64,000 nt of DNA from Odontocerum albicorne (lineage: Eukaryota > Arthropoda > Insecta > Trichoptera > Odontoceridae), in contig OX463856.1 of NCBI GenBank assembly GCA_949825065.1, positions 17,320,095 to 17,384,094 of the forward strand, given 5' to 3'. Of this stretch, positions 11,236 to 22,925 are shown piece by piece (the first letter of the stretch is position 1; the number at the start of each line of letters is the position of its first letter). The position numbers and the translations under genes were made by a program. The notes below the pieces were generated by a model. It saw nothing but the letters and a program-made list of their open reading frames with translations, had not been told where the DNA came from and ran no database searches.

Positions 11236-12984
11236 ATAAATAATTTAAGTTACCTAGAAACTGTATGGGCTATTTCACATTCCATGATTCGCTTTAATAA
11301 AAACATTAAGTATAGTAACATCAAATATTTTGAAAGTAACAAGTTCGTTAAGAACTTCAAAAGTTTCCTAAAATTTCACCAGATAACCGACTAAGTGGCT
11401 CTTACAGTATTAAATTTGCAAACTTATTGAATCTTGCAATGCTAGAAATGCTGGCGGAATGTTACATAATTTTGTGACACTGCAACCTAGTTTCAAACCT
11501 CTTTAGCAAGTTTTAACCCAGAGGGAAGGAAATGTTTTTTATTATATTTTGACAACAATTGACCTTAATTTAATACGAAAATATTTTAAAACATTTTTTA
11601 TCATTGAAAGTTCTGTAAAAATATGTAGAGAGGGCAAATTTCCAAACCATTATTAGTAAGGACAGGAAGAATGCATGAAAAAAGACAAAGCTTCTGTCTA
11701 TCTAACAAAAAATTAATGATATAAAACAATTATCCAGATACTGCCTAAGCCAGGAGTCATGTTATAATTATATTTTGTACATAAGTTTTAAATAACTCAA
11801 AGTACAATGTGGTAGTGCATTCTGATTCATATTTAGACTGCCAATATTATACTGTTGTGCTTCAGAGATGTTTGCTAAGATCGTCTACCACATTTTGAAC
11901 TTACATATGAGTATGATGTCAACTCATAAATAATAAAAGTTATTGCCTTAAGTTAAGTCAGTAATTTAGACTGCGATACTGGAGAAAGCGGTTAGGAACT
12001 AAATATATTTTATTGTTACAAAAAGTTATTGAAAAAAATTTATTGTAATAAATTTTTTTTTTTCATTTATTTATTGTTTTCGTATCTTTTATTTAATAGA
12101 TTATGTTTTTTAAAAGTTTGTATTGTATTGCACACTCATATATAATACACTTATAAGATATTTTTAATAAATATTTTTATACTATTATTATTATTAAACT
12201 CCGTATGTGTAATCCAAAAATAACACTCTCGATTCAAAGAATGCAGCGATGCGCGAACTAGGATCCATTTCAAATAGGTCGACCCTTTCACATACAAACC
12301 TTATACCTAAAACAGACAAATGGACCTTTTTGAACTAGAAAAGGTCATCTAATATTGAATTCATAATGATCTTTGTGTTCCATGACCCCGATCCGCCGCA
12401 AAGTGATTTCGTTCATCTAGTTTCCTAAATTTTGAACGCACCATTGAATTTGAAATACCCTCATAAAGGAAAACTAGATGATACCTTGTGATATATGCTT
12501 ATGATATATTAAAATTTCTCATACTTTCTTACCTGCAAAACATATTTTATAAAGGAAAAATCTAAAAGGAAAACAGGTAAACTGGACATCATAAAAAGTA
12601 AATGTTTTCCTTTTTTGAGGAACTCAGGAACCTTCATTTCTATAAACCTTTCATCATTGTCATCCTCACATTTTTCCATTTATTTAGAATCTGCGCCTCT
12701 TCATCGTAACTTATCTAAGCCATCTCTTAACTTATCTAACTTATCTAAGATATCCTTAAATATGTTCTTTGATCGACTTCATCATCTACTCATATTTTCA
12801 AATATTTCCCTTCCCGGTGTCTGGATTCCCACATATTAAGCTGGTTTCTATTGCCAAAAAGTTTATATCATGATAAGTGAATATCATCAAAGCCGAATCT
12901 TTCAATTTCAGCGAGATCGCAATAACTTTTTGAGTACCTTCTTACATACTCATTGCTTATTTTGTGTCTCTTTTAATTATCTCT
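11236..12984. other. No recognised feature
   Basis: AT-rich with homopolymer and TTTATT-rich runs around 12030-12200. The 74-codon frame at 12615-12839 shows no domain. Confidence 0.5.
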
Positions 12985-13180
12985 GTAAACTTTTTTTTTT
13001 TAAAGAATAGATATGACCGAAGTCATAGGTATCCTTATACCCTCGAACACTAGGCGGAAGAAGTGCCTGTTTCGTTCGAGGGGAGTAGCACAGCGCGGGG
13101 TTCGAACCGACGACCTTCCGCACGGAAGTCCAGTGCGTTACAGCGCCGTACACCCATACACCTCTTATTAGAAATATTTT
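12985..13180 (-). mobile_element. SINE-1 copy 2, with well-preserved Pol III box B
   Basis: On the minus strand the head reads gtgtacggcgctgtaacgca, then a spacer, then cggttcgaaccccgcg. The latter is a near-consensus box B (GGTTCGAANCC). The body then shares gtgctactcccctcgaa with 51175 and cctatgacttcggtcat with 2200 and 51250. It is truncated after an A-rich stretch near 12990. It is the least decayed tRNA-like head of this family in the window. It cannot be a tRNA gene, because there is no acceptor pairing around the boxes. Confidence 0.75.
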
Positions 13181-13204
13181 TTTTAAACTCCTTTATGTAG
13201 CATA

Positions 13205-13310
13205 TATCTACCGCAGAAAGGTCGCCATAGCCTAGGTGATAAAATGCTCGACTCTTATCCGAAGGTTTCTTGTTCGATTCTCGAAAAGGATTCAATTCTG
13301 GTTAAAACGT
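13205..13310 (+). mobile_element. tRNA-like SINE head
   Basis: Box A-like atagcctaggtgataaaatg and box B-like cttgttcgattctcg are about 30 bases apart. No acceptor stem closes the structure. It resembles the SINE-2 heads at 18040-18130 and 22840-22925. Confidence 0.5.
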
Positions 13311-14104
13311 TTGTCTAGTAACAATATTTGTACTTAACCGCGCTAGAAGTGGACGACAGTTGTATCTTCAAAACGTGCAATGACTAACTGTGAGTTCCAT
13401 GCCTAATCCAGTGAATATAATACACAATGGCTCCATTAACAGAGCCGAACCTTATATTGTCTCCCGGCCACAATCTTAAATACGTTTGTTTCGCAAATAT
13501 GAATAAAATGGGGAGTAACATTAAAATAAAAAATATGTACCATGATCTTTATATGTAATGCATACATACACACTATCACAATAATCCCCTGTTTGGGTAG
13601 GCAGAGAGGATTGAATGCCAATTTTTCCCGTTACAACACACTTCTGTCGCTTCATCCACATCCATATAGCTCTAAATGTTTCTCTTATTCCTTACCTTTC
13701 CTTTTTTTAAAACTTCGTTCATTTGTTTTAACCATGTCCTTTATATTGAAACAATAGACTTTATTACAACTATGGCAAAGTTTGCATTGTCAATTATATT
13801 GATTTGCATTGTTATGGGGTTTCCATAAAATAAAATATGTGTAGCCCTAGTAACGCGCCTGTCTCCTAATTCGTAAAATATACATGGCATCAAATCTACA
13901 AAAGCAAGACACAATTTGCAATTTATCTTATTGAAAGTAAAATAATCCCCCATTTACGCTAGTGATTGGTTCTAAGAAAACGGCGGAAATGAAAATGGTA
14001 TACTATAAATAGAGTTACTCAATGTTTTATAAAATAGGTGAAATTTTTACATGTTGCCAAATATTATATTCTTACTTAGTTAAAAAAGCCTCAGTTTTAA
14101 TTTC
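13311..14104. other. No gene; one small dispersed repeat near 13452-13486
   Basis: The block tattgtctcccggccac recurs at 49355-49375 and, in reverse, at 21715-21748. Nothing else is recognised. Confidence 0.45.
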
Positions 14105-14178
14105 GTTGGCGGCTGCGATATAATGGTTAACACTAACGCTAAGCAAGCGGGCGCCCCAGGTTCGATTCCCGACGGATT
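14105..14178 (+). mobile_element. tRNA-like SINE head (isolated)
   Basis: gctgcgatataatggttaac followed about 30 bases later by ccaggttcgattcccg gives clear A-like and B-like Pol III boxes. The ends do not pair into an acceptor stem. It is a tRNA-derived head or old pseudogene rather than a working tRNA. Confidence 0.5.
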
Positions 14179-14587
14179 TACTTACGGAATGAATTTACTC
14201 TTTGACCATTTTACATTAGAATATTTGTTTTTCTGTCTCTTATATGATGTTTTTCACAAATTCTTAAAGCTCATTTTAGCTACACAGATGGCGCTCTTTT
14301 TAGCGTCATTGGTCTAGCTTATTAGGAAGTGCTGTTGGAAACAGCGCTAAACCATCGTACACAAGTAGTGATTACTGATAACTAATACGACATACAATTT
14401 GTTTATACCTATAGTTAATATATAATACTAAAATATAAAGCTGGTACAATAGAATACATTAAATGAAGTTAGAGAAGAAACTCTCACGTTTTTACTGTCA
14501 AAACCATAGTCTAGAAACACGATGTTACCAATTACAAAAAAAGTAATGAAGATTTGAAAGCTACGTGTTAACTTAATACGAGGCATA

Positions 14588-15520
14588 TCCAGAAAGTAAG
14601 TGTACTGAATTATTGTAGGTTACAATTTTGTTTATTTAAACAAAAAAATACGTGGTTACCGTAGTACATATGTAAGCTATTTTTCGACATAGTCGCCATT
14701 CCTCTCAATGCAGGTGGTGAAGCGGGGTATCAACTTTTTGATGCCTTCCTCGAAGTAGTTTCCCGCCAACCCCTCCGTCCACTTCCTCCTCCTTTACCTC
14801 CTCGTCAGTTGAAAACCTTTTTCCACCCATGTGCAGCTTCAGGGAGGTAAAGAGATAGTAATCTGAAGGTGCTAGGTCAGGGGAATGCGCGGGATGGTTC
14901 AGGACATTCCATTTAAACGAGGCGAGCAGTTCCTTCGTGGCGTTGGCCGTGTGTGGTCTGGCATTGTCGTGCAGCAGGAAGACTCCTTTTGTCAGCATGC
15001 CTCTCCTCTTGTTCTGAATCGACCTCCGCAATTTTTTAGGGTCTCACAGTATCTTGCAGAGTTCATGGTCTCCCCTTGAGGCATATATTCAATTAAAATT
15101 ATGCCTTGACAGTCCCAAAACACGGATGCCATGATTTTCTTGGCTGAAATTGTGGTTTTGAACTTTTTGGCGGAGGGTGAAGAGGTGTGACGTGACCGTT
15201 TTTAAACTCGCGACACCACTTGTACACACTCGTACGATTCATAGCTTTATCACCATATGCAGTTTTCACCTCATTATAAACCTCAACCGGAGGTTTTCCC
15301 TTCCAAACGAGATAACGGATGACGCCGCGTATTTCGCACTTGGCGGGAGATTGGATTGACATTTTTACGAAACGTGTTGTCGCGTCGACACTTCTCAACG
15401 TACTGACCTCGAACTGGTCTCGTTGCGGAGGGGAAGGGTCAGGCTACACGGAAGTGTAGCCAACATGTCGAAAATAAAATCCATCCGGTCGTGAGAGCCT
15501 CAGTACACTTACTTTCTGGA
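14588..15520 (-). mobile_element. mariner element, internally deleted, perfect 21-bp TIRs
   Basis: The 933-bp element is bounded by identical inverted repeats starting tccagaaagtaagtgtac (14588-14608 and 15500-15520). TA dinucleotides stand on both sides (14586-14587, 15521-15522), the canonical mariner target duplication. Full-length mariners are usually about 1.3 kb, so roughly 350 bp are missing. The transposase remnant lies on the minus strand. The TIRs appear intact, so the copy could in principle be a substrate for a transposase supplied elsewhere, but its own gene is broken. Confidence 0.93.
14640..15398 (-). pseudogene. mariner transposase (DD34D), deleted and frameshifted
   Basis: The first part (15362-15190) encodes the N-terminal DNA-binding helices: MSIQSPAKCEIRGVIRYL, then NEVKTAYGDKAMNRTSVYKW, then REFKNGHV. 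The sequence then jumps to a segment matching the middle of the catalytic domain (SAKKIMASVFWD, MPQGETMN). The linker and the first catalytic aspartate are therefore deleted. A frameshift near 15030 leads into a frame with HDNARPHTA and SPDLAPSDYYLF. The aspartates of those two motifs are separated by 34 residues, the DD34D signature of mariner. A further frameshift near 14790 scrambles the C-terminus. The protein cannot be functional. Confidence 0.92.
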
Positions 15521-15789
15521 TACGCATAGTAGATGTCACTATTATGCATTATTTTAATGGTTATTAATCCAAATTAGGGGTTTTCCAGCCAGTAAGCAAT
15601 GATAAATTAATAACATTAATTGAGAATTCAGAATATGTTCTAAATGTCAGTCAGCTCTTGCTATAAAATTTGGAAAAATACCACGTTCATCAAATTTAAA
15701 TATAATACTAATTTCGTATCTAAAACTCATTAAAAACTGTTAATTTTTAAATACTCTGCAAACGAAGGGAGACAAATTTTTAATGAGTG

Positions 15790-16085
15790 TTACTATAGGG
15801 TGTCTCAAAACAATGTATACACAATGTCATGCCGTGCCGTTTACCTGAACTTGATGGAAAAATTTGTCATACTGCGCATTCATGAAGAGCTTAGGAATGA
15901 GGAGGACTCTTATTTTCAGTAAGATGATGCACCTCCCCTCTACCGTAGTGATATGGGAGCCTATCTTGATGAAAATTTGCTAATTCAACAGATGTATTGG
16001 GTGTAGAGGTAGCATTGAATACCCACAGCGCTCACCAAACCTCACGCCAATGAACTTTTTTAATGAAGTCAATGTTTTTTATAGT
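15790..16085 (+). pseudogene. Tc1/mariner-superfamily transposase relic (DDE_3-like)
   Basis: The plus strand starts with tagggtgtctcaaaaca, which looks like a transposon end. It then encodes, with stops, YLNLMEKFV..., a degraded FQQDGAPPHY motif (seen as YFQ-stop-DDAPPLYRSD) and GAYLDEN, then a degraded equivalent of the PPRSPDLTPxDFF block (PTALTKPHANELF). These are the landmarks of insect transposases with a QDGAPPHY motif. No matching right inverted repeat was found, so the copy is truncated. Confidence 0.7.
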
Positions 16086-16404
16086 GAATTTCCGATAAAT
16101 AAATAAACATTGATTTGTTGATTGTAGTATATTATGAACATAGATAAATACAGATAAATATACGCACATACTGCTATATCTCATAAAATACACATTTAAT
16201 AGAGAAGCTATCTAAAGGTCTGAGCTCATCCTAAAACACCCCCCCCCCCGGTCAAGACACTTCAACAATATTGGGCGAGCTCGGCCACAAGGACATCACC
16301 CTTGTACATGTAGATTAAGAAAAAAAATTAGAAAATTAATAAATGGCATAAAAACATTTAAGAATATAAACCTACAAATACCACCTCAGATTAACATCAG
16401 CGAA

Positions 16405-16556
16405 ATAAATCAAAAGCCTAGTTTACTGGGGATACGACAAATGAAAGGCAACAAACCCAGATCCATTAAAATTGTATGTCCAAATCAAATTACCTGTTGT
16501 TTTTTCGCAAATTGTGTATATTTCTTGTCATGTGTAATAATAAATAAATAAATAAA
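16405..16556 (+). mobile_element. LINE-C 3' end, copy 1 (A-rich tail)
   Basis: The block from aagcctagtttactgggg through acaaatgaaaggcaacaaac, cagatccattaaaattgt and acctgttgttttttcgcaa to an aataaataaataaa tail is repeated, in reverse, at 34105-34290 with only scattered differences over about 150 bases. A shared 3' end with variable upstream sequence and a simple A-rich tail indicates a LINE 3' terminus. The coding part is not present. Confidence 0.65.
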
Positions 16557-17889
16557 TTGGAAAGCTGATAGAAGTCCAAATTTTATCAAATTAAAATTAC
16601 AAATAGAAAATGATGTTCACATACAAACAACAATACGAAAAATAAAAAAATAAGCATTAAAATTAAAATTCATGATAAGAGAAAGCACACACACACAAAT
16701 ACAATCCCCCCTTCCCCTCAAGTGGAAAGAAAGAAACCAAATAAGAGTCCAGACCAAAATAAAAAAATCACAAACTATAATATTAAGAAGGAAACGCACA
16801 CGCACAATATGCATCCAATATATAATATATGTTTAAAATTAAATCGTAAATGGGAACCGCGTAAATGGAGGGATGACTATATTCCATTTGGAATGTTTAT
16901 TTTTGTAATGTAAATATTAAAATATTCAGGTAAATGGGAGTATCTTGCTATCAACTCAAAAGCAAACTTTCTTTTTCCTCAAAATGGGCGAAAGATTGGA
17001 ACTCCGACTCGCAAATATAATTTTGCGTTATTTTCTTTAAATGTAGATTTTACGGAACAAAGAATTTTCAAGTATTTATCACAAACAAATTCAACTTCAC
17101 GAACCCTCGCCATAGATGAGGTCGTCTTTACCAACTTGGCTCAAAGTAAACATTCTCTGGTGAGATTGTATGCACTTCTCTCTGTCTCTCTCCGTCTCTT
17201 CCAAGTAGGAAGACCAATATATTTCCTTTGTAGATGGAACCATAAGATAACCACAAAACCATCGTCTTTTTCTTCCTTTTAACTCTCCAAACTGGAGGTT
17301 AGCAATTATCATGGTTATTTTAACTTTGTTTGGAGATATTATGAACAATGTATTCGTACTGTAGTGGAACTGCTCTCTCATATTCTTCAGGTAGGAGTTC
17401 ATCCTTCTTCCTCCATTTTATTTAGAACACGTTGAAGTCATGTTTTTTTAGAAATTAGGCGCTCGGTCATTCATGTATTAACTTCACTGGACGTAGATGC
17501 TGTTGATACTAATTTTTTTCATTAGAAATGCTCATGAATTGTCACTATAATGCTCTTACCTGTCCCGCCGAACCATCATATTTCACGTAAAATGTTCAAC
17601 GACAACGGCTCGTACTACACTCCAGTAGATATTACCTTTTGGCTTTTCCAACTCATTTTTAACATCACCTTGTACCATCCATGCTGTTCGATTTTAAAAC
17701 AGCATTGTCAACGAACTTATAAAATGAATTAAAAATCTTCATTAACGATATGCATGTCTTTCCTGGTTTTCCATTATTCTTTTTTCTAATATCCTTTTTG
17801 TACAACAGGCTGTCTATAACCTCAATAAATATGTAATTGTTTTCGTTATTTTTTTTTCATTACGATTAGCTAGAATACTTGGTAAAAAA
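16557..17889. other. No recognised feature
   Basis: AT-rich. The 101-codon frame on the minus strand (17402-17097) has no identifiable domain. Confidence 0.45.
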
Positions 17890-17894
17890 ACCCC

Positions 17895-18130
17895 GCCATA
17901 TTGTACGCTAGATTGTATTGTATTACACTTTCGTTGTATGCTGTACAATCTGGCGGGCTTATTGCCATGTGACAACATCTTTTAATCGACCAGAAAGATG
18001 TAAAAAAGACCTTGAGTGAAAACCAGACAGTAATTATTTTTTTTTAATCAAGGGTTACAATGAGAATTAAACCCACAACCTCCAAGCTGGGAGACAAACG
18101 TCTGACCAACTAGGCTACAGAGGTCGTCAG
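17895..18130 (-). mobile_element. SINE-2 copy (minus strand)
   Basis: On the minus strand the head reads ctctgtagcctagttggtca, then cccagcttggagg, then gtgggtttaattctc as box B. The body carries catctttctggtcg and gtcacatggcaataag, ending cccgccagattgtac. The head matches 22132 and 22840. The body matches 25640-25730, and its last 20 bases match the LINE-B 3' end. Confidence 0.8.
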
Positions 18131-18796
18131 TAAATGTGTAAGTAAATCAACGTTTACTCCGTGTGAAAAATCTCAAGATTTATGGATTTATATTTTTAAA
18201 CAGTTATTTTAACTTTTCATCACCCTATATGATACGTTATATTAGGAACTCATGACTACCATAAAATGCTTTTTTTCCAAAAAAAAACTGTTATGGGAAA
18301 ATCTTTAATGAAATTTCGGGTTCGGTTTTTGAAGTTTTTTTATCAAATTACATATCAAAATCCCATTTCAAAAGCTTTAAAATATTTCTTTTTCATATAC
18401 CATTCAGGAAATATCAGTTTTTTAATCTATTTTCAATAAATGGACTTTTATAATCATAACGTTACGTAAAAAAATAATAATAACTGGACAACAAATTCTG
18501 ATATGTCATTTTTGGTGTACTCGATTGGTAAAATTTGTAAATCAAAAATAAAAAGAATCTAAAGGGGTAAGGTAGATAGTGTGTGTTGAATAAACATACT
18601 CGTTGAATAACTTAGAAGAGTTTAAATATTTATGAAATGTCAATCGACGTTAAATATATAATCTTTAAGCAGAATCTTTAAGTCATATTCGTATATTTGT
18701 TCGCTATGACGTGTCTCACTTTGACACGCTTTTGAGAATTTCGTATTTTATTCTTGACTTCTTTCAACTCATATTTAAAGGTGTATATGGTATATA
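18131..18796. other. No recognised feature
   Basis: AT-rich sequence with no supported gene or repeat boundary. Confidence 0.5.
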
Positions 18797-19300
18797 CAGG
18801 ATGGTGCAGAGGAAACGCATGGTTTTTCAATGGCTAGTAGTTTGCAAAGAGAAGAAACGTATGTTTTTCATTTAAGCATAACATTGTTTATTTTCAAGAT
18901 AATTTTTTGATTAATACAGGTAAATGAAGTAATAATATTGCACCTTTAAATTAATTGTGAAAAATAATGTTAGGCAAGTGTTGCCCTTCTTCGCGGTCAC
19001 ATATCTGCAGCCTCTCCCTTGAAAGTTATGCATCACTCTCACAAACATTTATTCTGGTATTCCTTCGATTTCTTGACGAATAGAAATTTTCAGTGGGCGA
19101 AGAAGGACAGGCAACTGTTACTTGCCTGGCATTATTTTTCACAATTAATTTAAAGATGTAATATTATTACTTCATTTACCTGTATACATCAAAAATTATC
19201 TTGAAATAAACAATGTTATGCTTAAATGAAAAACATGCGTTTCCTCTCGTTGCAAAATACAAGACATTCAAAAAACATGTATTTCCTCTGCGCCACCCTG
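18797..19300. mobile_element. Palindromic foldback MITE, about 200-bp arms, TA target
   Basis: The element starts caggatggtgcagaggaaac and ends tttcctctgcgccaccctg, with TA on each side (18795-18796, 19301-19302). The arms match inward for about 200 bases. Shared blocks include aagcataacattgtttattt, ggtaaatgaagtaataatat, ttaattgtgaaaaataatg and ttgcccttcttcgc, each found in reverse in the right half. Only about 100 bases in the centre are unpaired. It has no coding capacity. The TA target and inverted ends fit a Tc1/mariner-type non-autonomous element. Confidence 0.9.
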
Positions 19301-20650
19301 TATTATATTCATCACTTGTGTAATGGATGTTCATTTATCCTTAAATCAAATTCATCTTTTTTAAATTTTTCTTCTTAATATTTTATGTACATGTTTAAAC
19401 ATCATAAGTCTAGTGGAAAGATTTTTACACAGCAAGTTTTAGCAACCAACTAGGTGTTCTTGAATGTTTTGATTGATTTAGAACCACGACATATTTTACA
19501 AAAACTAAAAACAAAAAAAAAAACTGGTCAATTTCGGAACAATTATGCTCAACTAGTGATTGGAAATTCTTTCAAGATAAAGAAAGGGAATAAATAAAAA
19601 TTTGGATGAAAGGACATTTTGACTAGTAAAATATTTTTTTTCAATTATCTCTGACACGTAAGTAAGGATTTATGTGCATCTGTTAATTCTTAAAAGTTCG
19701 TTTCGCACAAAAGCGCCGAGTGGACCGCAAATAATGATATGCAGAATTAAGTTTGATGTGTTGGTATGCAAAAAAGTCTCATCGCTTGATGGAAGAGGTC
19801 AAAGTTCTTAAAGAAAGAAAAAAAAATCGTGAAAATGTGAAGGAGAATTTGTATTTTTGATTACTCAAAATAATGTTGACAGAATCTGAAGGTTCCTTCG
19901 CTATCTGATTTGAAGCCATGTAATTATATATGCCATGTGTTAATTTGAGTTGTATATTTATTTATTTGAGGTGCATTTATTTATTGAAAAAAATTGGTCA
20001 CCCTTCCTGATTCAGCTTTAGTTTGCTATGAGCAGGAGTGTTCATTAGAAGTTGCCTGGAAATCCATGATAAAAAACCAAGTGACGGGATTTCGTCCGTG
20101 ACTCTGGAGAGTGTTTGAAAATTCCACTAAAGTCTTTGCAATTTTTCTTCCTTCTTATTTTATGTAAGTTTCGAATAAAGTTACACAATGAGGGTGTCTC
20201 TGCGTACATAAAACAATTTAAAGATAATGTGAACATTTTTCATGCGTTATCTCTTTTAACTTGAAGATTTTATCTTAGTTAAATGTTGATTTAAAATCTT
20301 ATTTGATTTAAAATTTTACAAAAAACGCGAGGAACGAACAAAATTCAAATGAAAATAGAAATCAAACAAACTTCAAAACAAATCACATATGAGTGAAAAT
20401 CAACAAGAAAATGGAAAAACTTTAATATTCCATCAAAACGGAATATCATTTATATACAAAACAGATAATAAAAAAGTAGCACCTCTACATTGAAAATTAA
20501 AAAAACAATTGCTTTTTATTAACAAAAAAAAACTTCGTTTTATTCATCAGGATTACTTTTATATAAAAATAAATGTGGCATAAAATATCGAACGGGAATG
20601 TATGAGAACTTTTGAATGCTGATTGTACGTGAAATGTGAACAAAAAGATT
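19301..20650. other. No recognised feature
   Basis: AT-rich sequence with A and T runs. No gene or repeat boundary is supported. Confidence 0.5.
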
Positions 20651-20689
20651 TGAGAATGAATGATTCAAAATCAAAAGGCGCAGTTATTG

Positions 20690-20947
20690 AAAAGAGTGGT
20701 AAAAGGTTCATGCGATATTTGGGTGAACAATGAAAAATTACAACGAGCTGCAGAATTCTGCTGTTTGGGAATTCTTGAAGAGGGAAAATGTGGAATTGGG
20801 AAGAGTAAAAAAGTTTATGCGATATTCGGGTAAACAATGAAAGAATACAACGAGTTTAAAAATTCTGTTATTTGGGAAATCTTGTAAAGGGAAAAAGTGC
20901 AATTGGGAAGAGTAAAAAAGTTTATGCGATATTCGAGTGAACAAATT
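20690..20947. repeat. 106-bp tandem array, left part
   Basis: Units share gtttatgcgatattcgggt, gaacaatga, attacaacgagtt, aaaattctgctatttggga and ggaattgggaagagtaaaa. About two and a half units are present before the array is cut near 20947. It continues at 21438-21620. Confidence 0.85.
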
Positions 20948-21437
20948 TTAGCGAATGTCCTTGTTGGACGCGCTGATGATTTTGATTGTTTGGTATTTAA
21001 AATAAAATACGTCGATTAGCAATGCGGAAAGTGAGAGTGAATAATCAATGAATAGTAAACAGTGATGAATGGTCAAATGATTAATAATAAGTGATGCTTT
21101 ATTTATCGGTTAGTAGGTATATATACATTTCAGAACGGGGCGCGTGAGTGCGCCCGTAATATATTTTTATCTCCCTCTGTGCGTGCCGAGGTGGTCGATC
21201 GAAATATTGCAGACGTCGCGAATAATATTATGGGTAGATAATTTGTTGGCGAAAACGGTGAGACAACGCGATGCGTTCTCTTTCTACTGTGGAATGTATC
21301 GTAAATAGTATTTGCGGGTAAACAATATCAATGTTCTGGTATGCGACCTTTGGACATGTCCGAAGGTCGTTTCGTCGGTCGTTGACCGTGCGTGTTGACA
21401 ATATTCAGGGACGACCGTAGTCCCTACAAAATAAAGA
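20948..21437. mobile_element. About 490-bp insertion splitting the tandem array (unclassified)
   Basis: The array stops after gtgaacaa and resumes with taaagataacaacgagtt, so the intervening sequence is an insertion. It is richer in GC and CpG than its surroundings (gggcgcgtgagtgcgcccg, gacgtcgcgaataat). A candidate LTR-like frame runs from tgtccttgttgg (20955) to tccctaca (21428), which would make it a solo LTR, but I could not find a convincing target duplication. It could equally be a short DNA transposon. Confidence 0.5.
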
Positions 21438-21625
21438 TAACAACGAGTTAAAGAATTCTGCTATTTGGAACATTTTGAAAAGGGGAAAAGTGGAATTGGG
21501 ATGAGTATAAAAGTTTATGCGATATTCGGGTGAACAATGAAGGATTACAAACGAGTTGAAGAACTCCGCTATTTGGGAATTACTCGTATGTGTTCAAACG
21601 ACGGAAAAGTGAGATAAGGTATTGA
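21438..21625. repeat. 106-bp tandem array, right part
   Basis: The same units as at 20690-20947 continue: ttaaagaattctgctatttg, aagtggaattgggatgagta, gtttatgcgatattcgggtg. They then decay after about one and a half copies. Confidence 0.8.
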
Positions 21626-21711
21626 ACGGCGCATTATAAGAGGAAGTCAATGGAATACTTTTATATATTTGTTCGTATGGTACCCTTCAATCCAACCGGA
21701 ATTGTGATTCT

Positions 21712-21840
21712 GCCACGTTTAAAAGCGTGGCTGGGAGACAATATTGAGTTCATCACAATTCATCAGGTTTTCGAGCTTAGAACCACTTGAGTAAGCACGT
21801 AACTCGTGGTATGTCATCGCACGTGTTGGTAGAACAGCCC
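21712..21840. repeat. Dispersed repeat (family 3), copy 1
   Basis: The block gagcttagaaccacttgag, taagcacgtaactcgtggta, tgtcatcgcacgtgttgg recurs with changes at 38705-38770, and more diverged at 29165-29222 and 24140-24235. The class is unknown. The upstream part ccacgcttttaaacgtgg (in reverse) links it to the pieces at 13452 and 49355. Confidence 0.5.
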
Positions 21841-22129
21841 GCGCATGTGAAGAGGCAATAAAACTAGTATACGTATTTGATTTATTATTATTGTTACCAG
21901 ACGAACTCTTTTACCAGACCAGAACACTTATGATTTTTTAGCAGTAGTAAAAAAGCGTCGAGCAAAAAAATACTTAATTTGTTCCCTTTTCAAAATTAAA
22001 AAAAAACTAAACCAATTTGGGTAAACAGTGGCTGTAAAAATGTACAATTAATCTTATCATATTTCATAATAACATACATTTAGCACATTTGGAATACAGT
22101 AAGCAACGAAAAATATCTCCTAGCGACGA

Positions 22130-22380
22130 CCTTTATAGCCCAGTTGGTAAGACGCATATCTTCTGACCAGGAGGCCGTGGGTTCGATTCCGGCTGGCAGT
22201 TTAAAAAAAATGTTTTCAGTTAAGGCCTCATAAACATCTTTCTAGTTGATTGGAATATAAATTGAATTGAAAATCTAAATAAATTGTAATACATGATTCG
22301 CTCACACGCTACTATAGCTGTCAGACGTGATTTGTTTACTATAAGTGGGTTCGAATCCCGAGTTAGAGCGCCCTTGAGGA
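22130..22380 (+). mobile_element. SINE-2, fullest copy, with intact A and B boxes
   Basis: The head tatagcccagttggtaagac, then gggttcgattccggctgg about 35 bases later, holds near-consensus Pol III boxes A and B. The body has ttaaggcctcataaacatct, ttctagttgattgg, then tgattcgctcacacgctact, and ends with a second box B-like gtgggttcgaatcccgag. The copy at 25545-25815 has the same order of blocks. The second box B suggests a composite or dimeric origin. The ends of the head do not pair as an acceptor stem. Confidence 0.8.
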
Positions 22381-22839
22381 GAGTTCGCTATTTAAACAGT
22401 GTTATATAAAATTGTCCATTGAATCGTATTTTTCTGAGAAATATGAAACTACTTTCCGGACAACCTATTAAGTATAATAGAAAATAATGTAAACTAATTT
22501 ATTTTCTGTTCCCTTGATAATTTACTCAAGACACTCGATAAATTTAGCATTTCAGACGAAAACAGAATTTTCCTTAGCTTTTTTTTTTATTTTTTTTTAA
22601 AAGTTACCTGCAACTTTTGAGTTTACCACAGGCTTAAATTCCCATTTGCAAACGACTTTAGGCAGCGGCGCACAGGCCGAAATGGAATTGTTACAATTTC
22701 CCATGAGACGACTAGCAGCTAGGGTCGGCGCCATATCATTAACCTTTACCCATGACCAGTGATCTAACAAAAACATCGACAGGATATTTTTTCTCGAAAA
22801 TCTTCGGATTTAATTTAAAAATTGAAGATATGCAGCAAC

Positions 22840-22925
22840 GATGACTCCATGGCCTAGTTGATACGGCGCTTGTCTTCCAGCCTGGGGATCGCGAGTTTGA
22901 TATCCACTGATACCCAGATTTTTTT
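22840..22925 (+). mobile_element. SINE-2-like tRNA head
   Basis: gactccatggcctagttgat, tgtcttccagcctgggg and gcgagtttgatatccac correspond to box A, the variable part and a degraded box B of the SINE-2 head. The body is absent or decayed. Confidence 0.55.

Noticed and set aside
14105..14178. Functional tRNA gene
   Set aside because: A and B boxes are present but no acceptor stem can be closed.
17097..17402. 101-codon minus-strand frame
   Set aside because: No domain, no homologous motif known to me, and no splice signals of note.
22132..22204. Functional tRNA gene
   Set aside because: Boxes A and B are good, but the ends do not pair into an acceptor stem, and the same head recurs with a shared body, so it is a SINE.
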